A stretch of DNA of 64,000 nt from Leptodactylus fallax. Taxonomy: Eukaryota; Chordata; Amphibia; Anura; Leptodactylidae. The notes under the pieces are model-generated. The model made no database searches, had not been told where the DNA came from, and saw only the letters and a program-made list of their open reading frames with translations. Shown here in pieces: positions 11,050 through 21,890 of the stretch. Both the position numbers and the translations under genes were made by a program. Every line of letters begins with the position of its first letter. The stretch's first letter is position 1. Location of the stretch: the NCBI GenBank assembly GCA_947044405.1, contig CAMRHE010001087.1:124001-188000 (forward strand), written 5' to 3'.

Positions 11050-11300
11050 GGCTGGGTTCACACCTGTGCATGTACTCCGTTTAGGGTTTCCATCCCCGAA
11101 CCCATTTAAAAACTGAGGAGAGAAAAAGTGCTGCATGCAGCGCTTTTCTCTCCGCATTTTTCGCCCTTTTCGGGCGGAAACCCTACGGGGGTCCGCGGGT
11201 TTCCGCAGGTAACCACTTTTTTAAGCAGATTAGGTTTCCATTCGGGGGGTCCCTAAGCGGACCCCCCATACGGTAACCTGAACGCAGATGTGAACCTAGC
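11050..11300. repeat. Foldback repeat, family A, copy 2
   Basis: Tips GGCTGGGTTCACACCTGTGC and CAGATGTGAACCTAGC. The interior has the AGGAGAGAAAAAG / CTTTTCTCTCCGCATT stem and a second GC-rich stem (GGGTCCGCGGG region). It is among the least diverged family A copies here. Confidence 0.8.
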
Positions 11301-13221
11301 ACAAGTCTGTCCTGTATTTTGTTAGCTTTGTGCCACTATTGTTACATTTTTGCTTATTTTTTGTAGTATACTTTCTTGCTATTTCCGCTTGGGTTTTTTT
11401 TTGGTGACTTTGCAAATCTAAATGCACTGACCTCTTGCTGAACTGATCTCCACCTGAATAGGAAGAGCTGCAGTATAGTATAGCATGGGAGAGGTACAGA
11501 GCACCAGCCTAAAGCTGGCAATACACACGAGAATGTTCAGCTAACAACTATGTCACTTGGCACCACCATACACATACACAATGCATGTACCAAACTTGTA
11601 GAGGGGAGAAAAGCTTCTGCCAGACATAACATTATCTCTCCATGAACAAAAGCATTGGGTATGTTAAAATACAACTGCCTGATCTTTATTCCCCCCCACA
11701 ATTGCTTTTGCAAGGAAGTCAGGAAGACCCGTACACGTTAGATGAGCAGCTAAAACCTATGGGTTCAGTACATGTAGTGTATATGGGCTGCTTTAGGCCA
11801 CTTTTGGACCATTGTAATTTACACAGATGTATCTTTATGCTCATCTAAATCTGATGTAAGCTTATGATAAGGCAGGGGGTGGATTTCTACCTCTGACACT
11901 TTGGACACCTTACGATATAAAGACTCTATAATGATGCTGACTTAGCTTTCTTGGTTGCCGCTCACACTGAACAATCATTGGTGCAGCATTATCACCCCTC
12001 TGAGCCTTTACAGTGATCTGTTGGTATTTACAAGCGACTTTTTGTTTGTATGACCGTTTGTTTTTCACATGTGCACACAGCAGAACGAAGCTGATAACAT
12101 GACTGGATCAGGACAGCGTGTTGTTGCTGGTGTCAGCTGATTGTGATAGCATGTCTTGTCTGTGTCACACATGCATCCTCTGCTGCTACTTGAGTTCAAA
12201 GACCATCCAGTGCCAGGAATAAGATGTGAAGAACTCCAATCTTGAAGCTTAGATGGTTGTCCTGTGGGTTAAAAAAAAATTTATTTAGATAGGGTTAAAA
12301 CAATGAAAGAAGCCATACTCAACACACTAATCTCTCACTGAGTCTGTTTGGAAGGCATTTTGGATCTGACAGACTTCCTTTACAGAGTATGTCCCCACGC
12401 TATCATTAGGACATATCATGGCTTAATATTAACTGAGTGGTCGACAGCTGGATCTTTGGTTTTTCTCTTTACACAATGCCACTCTTGACCCAACACTGTG
12501 TGAGAAATACAATACTTTGCCTGCATCTATGGGGTTCCAAAATGTCTGATAAGGGGGTGCTAAAACCCCTTTAATATGGCTGAATGGGCTGCAACAGTGG
12601 TAGTCCGTCTGGACTTTTACTTGCTCGGATACATTGTAGACCATATAGAGATTTGTGCTGTATGTACATAGCTGGCCTATTTGACAGAATTGTAACAAGC
12701 ACTCAGCTGTTTGGTATTATATATGGATGTAACAACAAGCAGAGATTTAGAAAATTGTGATGAATTGAAACAGAGTATGTCAGGCTATTGGTATAATCAT
12801 CCCGTGGAGTGTAATATGCCCATATAGAGCGATTGCTAGTTTTTAGTAATTTCCTGCTCCCCAAAGTCAGAACTCCTCTGTGTAGTGCAGGGTACTAAGG
12901 TTTAGTTATTGTTTGTCCTGGACTATATTCAGAAATATCACTTAGGAGGGTATGGTCATATGAATGTCTTCTGAAGCTTTTTTCAGCTCTTATTTCTTTT
13001 TGTTTGTTTTTTTCCCGTGAAAGTGTCAGGAGAAGTTTGCTTGTCATTCTGTTCAGGATTGGCAGGACCACAGAGCTACTTTTTAGTATGCTGGGCGAAT
13101 GATGTAACTATAGTCACAGGAAGCTGGCAATGGAAAGTAGGCCCTAGGGTACTGATGCCAGTACATAATGTATTCCTTATATAAAAAAAATGTGTGTGTG
13201 TGTTATATATATATATATATA
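11301..13221. other. Intronic stretch, no gene recognised
   Basis: AT-rich unique-looking DNA with scattered old repeats. Around 11510-11830 there is a diverged dispersed repeat (CAATACACACGAGAATGTTC). A TG/TA microsatellite begins at 13191. I see no splice-bounded open frame. Confidence 0.4.
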
Positions 13222-13586
13222 TATATGCATCTCAATAAATTAGAATATATTTGAAACGTTCATTCATTTCAGTAATTCAGTTCATAATCAGCGTCTTCCA
13301 TGATTGTGTGTCCTACTGAACCAGACTGAGGGACCATTTAAAGGCTTAGGAAACCTTGGCAGGTGACACACTGAATTTACAATACTGAACTTTTTTACAA
13401 TATTCTAATTTTCTTAGATTTGGGTTTTCATTACCTTTAATCCACAATCAACATTTACAGAAATAAAACACTTGAAATAGAACACTCTGTGTAAAGAATC
13501 TAGAAAATATAGGAGGTCACTTTTTTAATTTAATTACTGAAAGAAATAAACATTTCAAAGCTATTCTAATTTATTGAGATGCACCT
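13222..13586. mobile_element. Non-autonomous Tc1/mariner-type element
   Basis: About 365 bp with inverted ends: GCATCTCAATAAATTAGAAT on the left (13227 onward) and ATTCTAATTTATTGAGATGC on the right, which closes with ACCTG before TA at 13587. The outermost left bases merge into a (TA)n tract, so the left boundary is approximate. The interior has no transposase, and GGGTTTTCATTACCTTTAAT-type sequence suggests joined subterminal regions. Confidence 0.8.
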
Positions 13587-13897
13587 GTATATACTACAAC
13601 CAAAGACTGCACCAGAATGGAAAGGGTGACTGCTTTGGGGAATCGGCAATTTGCCAGTAAATACAACAAAAATTAGATACTTTGGAGTGCCATCTGATTT
13701 TTGTTGTGAGAATATACCAGCCCTGGGGTCTGCCTGCAGTTTCCTATATGTAATTCATCTTCTATGTGTCATTCTACATAAATGGAGTATATAAGGAATC
13801 TAATAATGCTGACAATATATATGACATTGGAAAGCCATGCCACCCCACTTTCTGTATGGAAGGAGATATTTTACAGGCTTTATAAGGGAGCTGCTTA

Positions 13898-14286
13898 AAG
13901 GGGTATTCTGACCATAGACGTTTATAAGATAACTATCTCATTTTATAGGCAGAGGTCCCACTCTTGTTAATCCACCTAAGGCTGAGTTCACATCCGCCGA
14001 AAATCGGTGGAGAGAAAAGTCGTGCATGGAGGACTTCTCTCTCCGCTGGTTTCAGTATAAAAATCACAGAAAACCCGATAGACACCTGAATGACGCAGAG
14101 CCTAGCAAAAGTGTGAATTTCCTGATTGGTAACTGATGAGCAATAGATTACACAGCCACTACACAGTGTATGGAGCTTCTCACTCCATACGCTGTATGAC
14201 CAGGGTGTCAGACCCCTACTGGCCTAATACTGAAGACCTATCCTAAGGATAGGCCATCAATATCAAGCTTGGTCAACCCATTTAAG
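13898..14286. repeat. Family B foldback copy 2 with a nested family A copy
   Basis: Family B edges are GGGGTATTCTGACCATAGAC on the left and CCTAAGGATAGGCCATCAAT on the right. At about 13978-14118 a family A-like block (GGCTGAGTTCACATCCGCCG, with a GAGAGAAAAG / CTTCTCTCTCCGC stem) interrupts it. This suggests that the A-type repeat inserted into an older B copy. The nesting is inferred from the order of the blocks. Confidence 0.55.
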
Positions 14287-14506
14287 TTCATAATTTACCC
14301 ATAAAGGAACTCACTTTAGAACTGCAGTTATTCCACCACAAAATCTGAATGTATTAAAAGTGAATTTAGAGGCGATTTGACACTAGGTTAAAACTGATGT
14401 CAGGGTAGGGGGGGGGTCTGTTGTTTTGGTTGATTGGAGGACTATAATAATGGACAAACAAACTGCTAAAATCCATTATACTGGCTTAAAAGGGTCTTTC
14501 GGTACA

Positions 14507-14537
<31 letters not shown>

Positions 14538-16054
14538 TACATAAGGAGGCATAAAATAACAATCAGAATACTCGTATGCTTACTTGTCTGATCGGCCAGG
14601 GATCCAGAGTCTACATTAAGGTCCCCAGTTTTTGTTGACATTCTGCCTGTGCATGTGCACTTCAGCCTATCAGTGGGTGAGCGGGAATGCTCCATTTGAA
14701 CAAAGCACTGATTGGCTGACAAGCTCCTGTGTAGGCCAAAGGTCAGGAACAGCAGGGACCCAAATGGAGACTCTCCACTGGATCCCTGACCAAATACACA
14801 GGTGAATAGATACTGTTTGTATTTTATATGTACTGGAAGACCCTTTTAAGCCAGTATAATGGATTTGCTTTGCATCCTATATTTCTTAGTTGTGGTCGGT
14901 TTCCTCCTGGACCTAATTTGTGTAAACCTCTACCCTACGCAGATCTAGCAGATACCAACTGGTAAAATTGGCTGTGTACAGTATAAGGAGTCTCCTGCTC
15001 TGATTGCAGGTTAGCTTTCTTCCTGTTGGCACTTCTGTACTGTATATGGCTTTGCATTTTTGGGAGGTTGTGGTCACGGATGAACATAATAATTTAGGAA
15101 AACTGACCATTACTCTTATTTTCTAGTTTAGTTGTCTTAATTTAACAGTGCATTAGGGCTTATTGGAAGGGAATTCATCAGTACATTCATTTGTGTACAA
15201 AAGACACATTTTGTGGTGCACAACGATTTTGCGCCACAAACTGCAAATTCTTGGAAAAAAAAATTTTTGTGCCTCACCTGCCACTTTCCTGAAAAGTAAC
15301 ATGGCCTTATCAAGAGGGGGCACGGCAGATTTACTATTATTTACACCAGAAACTAAAATATAGCGTAAAGGCGTTGTGCAGCAATTACAGTACTTTGGCA
15401 GGAGCCCAAGGCAGGTGATGCATTAAAAAAAACAAAAAAAAACCATACTGACCTGTGCATCAGGAATCTTCACTGTATGTGATCGCTGAGGCCAATCAGC
15501 GGCCTAAGGATATGAACTGGTGATGTATGTGAGTGATGTCACCGGTTCCTTTCCTGTAAACGGTCACATGCAGTAAGGACTTCCTCTGGCACAAGCTGAG
15601 GACAGGTGTGTGTGTATATGTGTTTTTTTTTTTGTTTGCTTTTTGTTTTTTTTGTTTGTTTCACTCGACCCAGCTTCCTGCCCAAGTACTGTAGTTCCTG
15701 CACAACCCCCTTAAATCTACTCCAGCTCCAAGCTGGCATAGCTTTATGTTTGTGGTGCATAGAGAGCAGAAGTTAAGAGGAATACATCTCTTAATAAATT
15801 AGGGTGCAAGTCCACTCTGGTGCACATAGGCTAGTCTTCATAAATATCTCACTATGTTCAGTCAAGCAGAAATAATGTGGAGAGGACATTTGGCCTCTGG
15901 ATGGATTATCATTCATTGACAGCAAGCAGAAATCTTGAAGGGATTGTCTGGCCAATGCAGATTTAAAAAAAAAATAAAAAATGCAGTGAATGGTGTAAAA
16001 CTACTGATATTTTAGTCTGTAGCTGTCACCTGGAATGACAGAAAGAGTCATTGA
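14287..16054. other. Intronic stretch with simple repeats and dispersed repeats
   Basis: An ATT trinucleotide run lies at about 14507-14534. GGGTCTTTCGGTACATTATT near 14491 and GGAAGACCCTTTTAAGCCAG near 14834 look like the two ends of another loose foldback repeat of about 400 bp. At 15160-15370 is a dispersed repeat of the GGGAATTCATCAGTAC type. No gene recognised. Confidence 0.45.
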
Positions 16055-16070
16055 CAGTAGTAGAGCAATA

Positions 16071-16790
16071 AATAATCAAACACAAAAAAGGGCTAATAGC
16101 TAAGCATGAAAAACTCTGTAGATCATGTAAAACCATAGAACACCAAAATAACATGACCACAAAAAAATTATAATAAAATAATATCATTTTATTAACATAA
16201 ATAATGAAACAAACATATATGGGAAGATAAATAATGAAGGTACACCATAATAACGATAGGGAGGGAAATGGGGGCCACAATAATAGTAAATAGGGGATAT
16301 ATACCGCTGGTACAAATAAATATGTATAAGGATGGTTGAAAACAACCTACATATCACTATATATGCATAAACATACCACAAACAGTATAAAAGCCCAAAG
16401 AAATCTAGTAAATACTAGAAAGATGGAAATAGATATATATAGGACGCCCCCTTGATGAAGCCATCTGGCGAAACGTTCGTTGGGGTGGAGTGTGACTAGG
16501 TGAGGTTATAATGGTGGCTTATTATGTTTATATCTATTTCCATTTTTCTAGTATTCACTATATTTCTTTGGGCTATTATACTGTTTGTGGTATGTTTATG
16601 CATATATAGTGCTATATAGGTTGTTTTCAACCATCCTTATACATATTTATTTGTACCAGCGGTATATATCCCCTATTTACTATTATTGTGGCCCCCATTT
16701 CCCTCCCTATCGTTATTATGGTGTACCTTCATTATTTATCTTCCCATATATGTTTGTTTCATTATTTATGTTAATAAAATGATATTATTT
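16071..16790 (+). mobile_element. Penelope-like foldback retroelement copy with hammerhead-like core
   Basis: A 720-bp insertion flanked by a perfect 16-base direct repeat CAGTAGTAGAGCAATA (16055-16070 and 16791-16806). This is far longer than a TA or 8-bp DNA-transposon duplication and indicates target-primed retrotransposition. Two arms (about 16177-16437 and 16532-16790) are nearly identical reverse complements, giving mirrored 65-residue frames that are not genes. The roughly 95-bp loop holds a hammerhead-ribozyme-like motif. Penelope-like elements are known to carry hammerhead ribozymes in their terminal repeats and to occur in inverted or partial arrangements. No reverse transcriptase or GIY-YIG endonuclease is present, so this would be a terminal-repeat-only copy. 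A homologous copy is at 35015-35560. The family assignment is inference. Confidence 0.65.
16446..16490 (+). ncRNA. Hammerhead-ribozyme-like motif
   Basis: The sequence can be laid out as follows. The stem I strand is CCCC (within 16447-16451). The core is TTGATGA (16452-16458; consensus CTGATGA). One extra A follows, then stem II GCC-ATCT-GGC (16460-16469) and GAA (16470-16472). Stem III is ACG-TT-CGT (16473-16480), with a predicted cleavage-site T at 16481, and the other stem I strand is GGGG (16482-16485). All three stems close. Two departures, C3 to U and the additional A before stem II, would be expected to weaken or abolish self-cleavage. The motif is a structural reading by eye, and activity is unknown. 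Confidence 0.5.
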
Positions 16791-16806
16791 CAGTAGTAGA
16801 GCAATA

Positions 16807-19052
16807 GACACAGACGGAGCCCCCCTCTTTCAGCGTTTGTTACAGTTGGCTTTTATATATTAAAAAAAAACATGACTTACACTTTCTTCCGTCATGTTTG
16901 TTTATTTTTGTAACAGAAGAAAATGCATTAAATAACAGTAGTGTCACTCTCACCTTACCGATCCTCATTGCTCCAGTTCCAACAGTTTGGCCACTGCGAC
17001 CCACTGGTCTATAGTTTCTGCTCCTACCCAAAGCTATCTTGCTATAGATCAATGCTTGGTTTTCCTGAAGCATAATCTGGGAAAGTTTGGCTTTATTCCC
17101 AGATTATGCTGCTAAATTTCAAGAAAACTAGGCATCGATCTGTAGGGAGTTACTAAAAGGTGGTGCTAGAGCAAGTTCCCTTTTCCACCAAGGTGGATTT
17201 ATTTGCATATTTCTTCCTGAAAATTGTTAGCAGGGCTTGCATGGTCAGAGAAGTCCCTGTACCCTGTAAAGTAGCCTCTTTAAGGCCTCGTCTCCTTAGT
17301 GAGACATAGTACCCCTTCCGCTCCCTCTGGACACACTCAGTCAGTCATTGGTTGAGACAGATCATCACTGTGGCCAGTGATTGGCTTAGCAGTTATTTCC
17401 TTTGTGTTGAGAGGGAACAGACAGCAGGGGATCTGTGAGGCAAACATAACTTCTCTTAATATTTTACACTATTCTTAGCCAGACAACCCCTTTAAACATT
17501 GTGAGGAATTGAATCTATGAGTATATTAAGTAATAGCAGAAGTTTTCCCTTTCTTTTCAATATGTGGCCAGGGGTAAACTTAGCCTCTCTGCTGCCTAAG
17601 GCAACCTATAAAAAGGCACCGCCCCTCAGATTAAGCCAAGAGGCGCTGCCTGAGGCTGACTCCTCAGGTTGCATCATGGCAGGTGCAGCTCTGCGCTTCC
17701 CCAGAACCACTGCTATACAGTGGGTTGGGCTGCTGCTCGATTAGGAGTGCCTGTGCCCGCTCCCCGTCCACTGCTGTAAGTTCTGGCACCCAAGTGCTGC
17801 TGGTACAGCTGATCTGTGCGAGAGTCATCAATATGACAAATCGATTTGAGGCCAGACATCCTTTTTAAGGTTCCAGTATGTTTGGAAGAAGAATCTTATC
17901 TTGAGCTGTCTATGAATTTTTAATGCTCAAAGGCTAAAATCTTTCCTAATCAGTGCAGATAAGGGCCTTCACCCTGAGATTTGTGCATTTGCTGACATAC
18001 CTATATATTGTCCCATAGCTGTGCATTAGTAGAGTGGGTAGAGGCATTTTTGTTTTAAATTGTCTGTTTCCATTCACTAAAAATACAGCTGAGAGGTCTA
18101 GTTTTGCAGCAACTGGTGGAACAAAAATTGAAAACCACTGCTATATCTGACTTTACTTTTAATGAGGGTTAATGTATGGTGCTGCATTCACTGGAACCCT
18201 CTGACTCACCACTACATGAATATTGCATGTGAAGGCTTGTACATTGCTGGTATTGTGCCCCAGTGACGTTATTAATTCCTAGAGTACAGATAAGCTGAAT
18301 TTATATGAGTATTCAAGGGCACAGCAACAATAGATTTGCTACAACTAGTTGTTACCCATATTAGCAGAGAAGGGCTTAAAGAAGCATTTCAGTAAAGTAA
18401 AAGTCCCCTCTATTTAAAAATGAGCATGTGTGTAGTGTAATGTTATTAAAAACCGTAATGACAGTTTTATTGTGAAGTTATATGCTCACCTCCAGAGCGC
18501 TGACCTTCTTTCTGCTCCTCTGATACACATAGGGGGAAATTTATATGAATCACTGTGGCATAATTTGGAGGGGTCAATATCCTCACCAGACCCCCTTTTT
18601 GGAAAGTGGCGAGGACAGTATAAAAGCACCAGCTACAACAAATTTGGCAATTGGCTTTTAAAAAGTCACAAAATTCAGGTTTGCAACCGTTTTACTGGCG
18701 TAGGCAGATCTGCCCCGTTGTGTTTTCTGTATGAAAAGGAGATCATACTCAAAAAACAGATCTGTGGGAGTCAGATTGAGGCTTTCCTAAACCTGCATTG
18801 TGAGTTTGACTTCCTGTTCATACACGAAAAATTGTATTAGAGGAGCAGAGAGGTGGTCAGTGCTGTGGAGAGGAGCATATAACTTCAATTTAAAGCTGTC
18901 AGTAAGTGATTGCAATTTTTTTTTTTTTACTACTAGAGTAGTTCTTTAAGAAACCCAGACACTTTCCTGACATGTATGGGAATATATGAATAAACTGACA
19001 CTTTGGCATTACACTCTATTGGGATGGGCAGTGATATATATACACACTGTTC
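16807..19052. other. Intronic stretch, no gene recognised
   Basis: Mixed unique and old repeat DNA. At 17100-17480 and 17560-17870 are dispersed blocks with CCCTTTAAA-type edges. At 18530-18850 is the GGGGGAAATTTATATGAATC dispersed repeat. The 122-residue frame in that block has no recognisable domain and lies inside repeat DNA, so I do not annotate it. Confidence 0.4.
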
Positions 19053-19301
19053 AGCTTAGGTTCACACTAGCACTTACCCGAACCCGCTTAAAAAATACAG
19101 AGAGAAAGGTGCTGCAAGCAGGACTTTTCTCTCCGCATTTTTACGCCCTTTTCGGGCAGAAACATGGCGAACCCAATTGTAGTGTATGGGGTCCACGGGT
19201 TTCCGTGGGTAACGCTTTTTTAAGTGGATTAGGTTTCCGTTCATTGGGTTCTGAAGCAGACCCCACTAACAGAAACCTGAACGCTAGTGTGAACCTAGCG
19301 T
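19053..19301. repeat. Foldback repeat, family A, copy 4
   Basis: Tips CTTAGGTTCACACTAGCAC and GCTAGTGTGAACCTAGCG, with the AGAGAAAGGTGCTGCAAGCA / GGACTTTTCTCTCCGC interior. The 117-residue frame crossing it is spurious. Confidence 0.8.
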
Positions 19302-19467
19302 TAGTCATTGCTGAAATTGTCAGAGACCCATACTGTTGACAAGGGATATTTTAGGAAAATGTCATTGCTATGCAAGTCCATTGGGAGAGAAAACATTGCC
19401 TGCAATACCTTTATTTGCCTGCCTGCCAAAATTGTGCTTACTCTTTACTCCGATTACTTCTAATATC

Positions 19468-19868
19468 AAAAGGGCTATCCAGAGTTAAATATTGATAACT
19501 TATCCTAAGTGTAGGTCATCAATATCAGATCGGTGGAGGCAGACACATGGCACCTACATAGATCAGCTGTCTTTAACAGCTGATACACTGAGAATGATTG
19601 CAGGAAGCAGACAGCTCTGTTCTGTGTATTGGCTGAATCAAGCCACTGCAGTTTAGATTGCATTCAAGTGAATGGGGGCCTATCTGTAGTAACTTGCTCT
19701 GGCCACTACACAGAGAACAGAGCTTTCTGCTTTGTGCTCCATTTTCTATCAGCTGCTGAGAACCATCTTGATCTGAGGGGGTGCTGGATGTTGGACCTTC
19801 TCCGATCTGATATTGATGACCTATCCTGAAGATAGGTCATCAGTATTTTTAGCCTGAAAACCCCTTTA
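19468..19868. repeat. Foldback repeat, family B, copy 3
   Basis: The best preserved B copy. The left side has TAGGTCATCAATATCAGATC. The right side has the complement GATCTGATATTGATGACCTA followed by AAAACCCCTTTAG. Its arms pair over more than 60 bases. Confidence 0.8.
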
Positions 19869-20055
19869 GTCTAAGGCCACACACTGTGAGTTTCAGTTAT
19901 ATGTAGCGGAAATTCCAGCGATTAACACACTGAGCAAGCCTCATGGGGAACTGCTGAAGAAACATGCAGTGATTTCTGCTGCTTTTTGCGATGGCCAATT
20001 CCTCTTCAAGAGGTCCATTACGGACATCCCGATGTTAACTTGCAGTGTATAGTCT

Positions 20056-20278
20056 TAGGCTAGGTTAACACTTGTGCTAGGTTCTCCATTGTTCGGGTTC
20101 ACCAGGAGACCTCAACAACAGAAAGCCCATCCACTAAAACAGCGGTTATCTGCGGACCCCATAGACTATAATGAGATCCACTGGGTGTCTGTCATATTTT
20201 TCACAGTTTTATACTGTAATTGGCGGACAGAAAAGTCCTCCGTGCAGGATGTGACACAGATGTGAACCTAGCCTTAGG
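20056..20278. repeat. Foldback repeat, family A, copy 5
   Basis: Tips TTAGGCTAGGTTAACACTTG and GATGTGAACCTAGCCTTAGG. The interior is a variant of the family, with CACAGTTTTATACTGTAATT in place of the longest GC-rich stem. Confidence 0.75.
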
Positions 20279-20289
20279 TATTGTAACTA

Positions 20290-20720
20290 AATTACAATAC
20301 TTATCTTATATTTGATCCTTGGTTACATCCTGTATTACACTTCTTTATTCTGCTGTTACTACATAACTTATTGTGTTCTGATCCTGGTTTACATTCTGAT
20401 TTTATATTATGCTTCACAGGTGCATTCACTATTCTGATGGTGGAATCTCCCCTGTACACATGTTGCATTGATTTGAAAATCCACAGCATACCAAGTATAT
20501 ATATATATATATGAGTATTTTTTTTTTTTTTATGCTCTGTTATATAAATTGGCTTCAGATTTCACAACTGAAAATCTACAACAAAGTACACTTCACACTG
20601 TGTGAATTCACCCTTGAGGACTGCATTCTCTGTTCTGCTGGTGAAGTCACCTAGTACATATATTACTTACAGTATATTGTACTGATCCTGAGTTATATCC
20701 TGTAGTAGACTCCTGAGCTG
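20290..20720. repeat. Loose tandem repeat, family G (about 100-bp unit)
   Basis: The phrase GATCC(T)TG(A/G)(G/T)TTACATCCTGTA, followed by a CACTATTCTG(A/C)TGGT block, recurs near 20310, 20380 and 20690, again at 21905, and around the L1-type insertion at 44840-45470. The units are strongly diverged. A (TA)n run and a poly(T) run sit at about 20496-20532. Confidence 0.55.
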
Positions 20721-20736
20721 CATTTGGTCCCCAGCT

Positions 20737-21186
20737 CTTAGGCACCTTGCAGACAACCGTGGGCGAGATCTATGTGCTTTCCGTGTTTTTCACAGATAGC
20801 ACACTGACCCATTCATTTCTATGGGTACATGCGCACAACTATGTTTTTCACTGATCAATGTGCGAGCCGTGATTCCGCGCCGCATCAGATAGAACATGTC
20901 CTATTCTGTTCAATTTTTTGCAGAACGAACTCGGCCTATAGAAGCCTATGGGAGACTAAAAACCTAGGACTGCACACTGATGTACTCTGTGTGTCATCAG
21001 GGTGCCGTCCGTTTTTTTTTATGGTGGATCCGCAAACTAGGATCACACACTGATGACACTCTGTCCGTTTTTGCGGACCTACTTCACTGATGCTGAGGAA
21101 ACACTGAAGACACTATGTCCGCAAAAATGAAGACTAATTACTAGTTTGCTGACCACAAAATACACACGGTCGCAGACAACTAGCCT
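20737..21186. repeat. Foldback repeat, family M
   Basis: GCAGACAACCGTGGGCGAGA on the left answers CACGGTCGCAGACAACTAGC on the right. The interior repeats TTTTTGCGGACC and TTTTTTATGGTGGATCCGC-like phrases. GC-rich relative to the intron and non-coding. Confidence 0.55.
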
Positions 21187-21239
21187 TAATCATTGAATTC
21201 AGGGGTTTTATTCAGTCTCGTTGCCACATGTGTATAAAA

Positions 21240-21890
21240 TTCAGAACTTATACTACATTATTATGATGCCTAAGGATTTAAAATGGGATGTCATAAAAGC
21301 TTCTGCAGGTGCCCCAATACTTCTGTCCATATACCATGCGACTTATATTGTCTGCATTTGCAAACATTTCTTAATGAATGACTTGTTCTAAAGAGCTCAG
21401 TGAATTCTAGAGTGGTACTGTAATAGGAGTGAGGGATATTATTGAAAAGAGGAAATGTGTAGAAACTAGGGCTGTGAAGTAGGAGTTGGGAAGCTATTTT
21501 GGGTGGAGTTGGGAAAAAAAAAAAAAAAGGTTACTTCAAAATAAAAAGACCCTTTTCTGATCCACTATGACTGTGCCCTTGTGCACAAAGCAAAGTCCAT
21601 AAAGGCATCGTTGAGTGAGCTTAGTGAGGAAGCCCTGACCTTAACCCCATTGAACACCTTTGGGATGAATAGAATGGAGGTTTTTCCCTCGTCCAACATC
21701 AGGGTTTGACGTCACAAATTCTCTTCTGGATGAATGGAAAAACATTCTCACAGACACACTCCAAAATCTTGTAGAAAGCCTTCCGAGAAGGATGGAATCA
21801 AGAGGGGACCAACTCCATATTAATACCTGAGGATTTAGAATGGAATGTCCTAAAAGCTTCTGTAGTTACCCCAATATATTATATACAATA
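21240..21890 (+). pseudogene. Mariner/Tc1-type transposase remnant with two 3' ends
   Basis: At 21560-21840 a decayed plus-strand frame matches the C-terminal part of a common fish and frog Tc1/mariner transposase. Readable pieces include HKAKSIKA and the region around CCCTGACCTTAACCCCATTG AACACCTTTGGGATGAAT, where the family has [13 protein letters not shown]. Stops and frameshifts are present. The 3' untranslated signature (CCTAAGGATTTAAAATGGGA with TGTCATAAAAGCTTCTG) appears at 21270-21340 and again at 21825-21880, so two copies or a rearranged copy are present. TA-flanked ends are not preserved. Confidence 0.7.

Noticed and set aside
16184..16782. Two nearly identical 65-residue frames on opposite strands
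   Set aside because: They are the same sequence read from the two arms of the foldback element, with no start context or domain.
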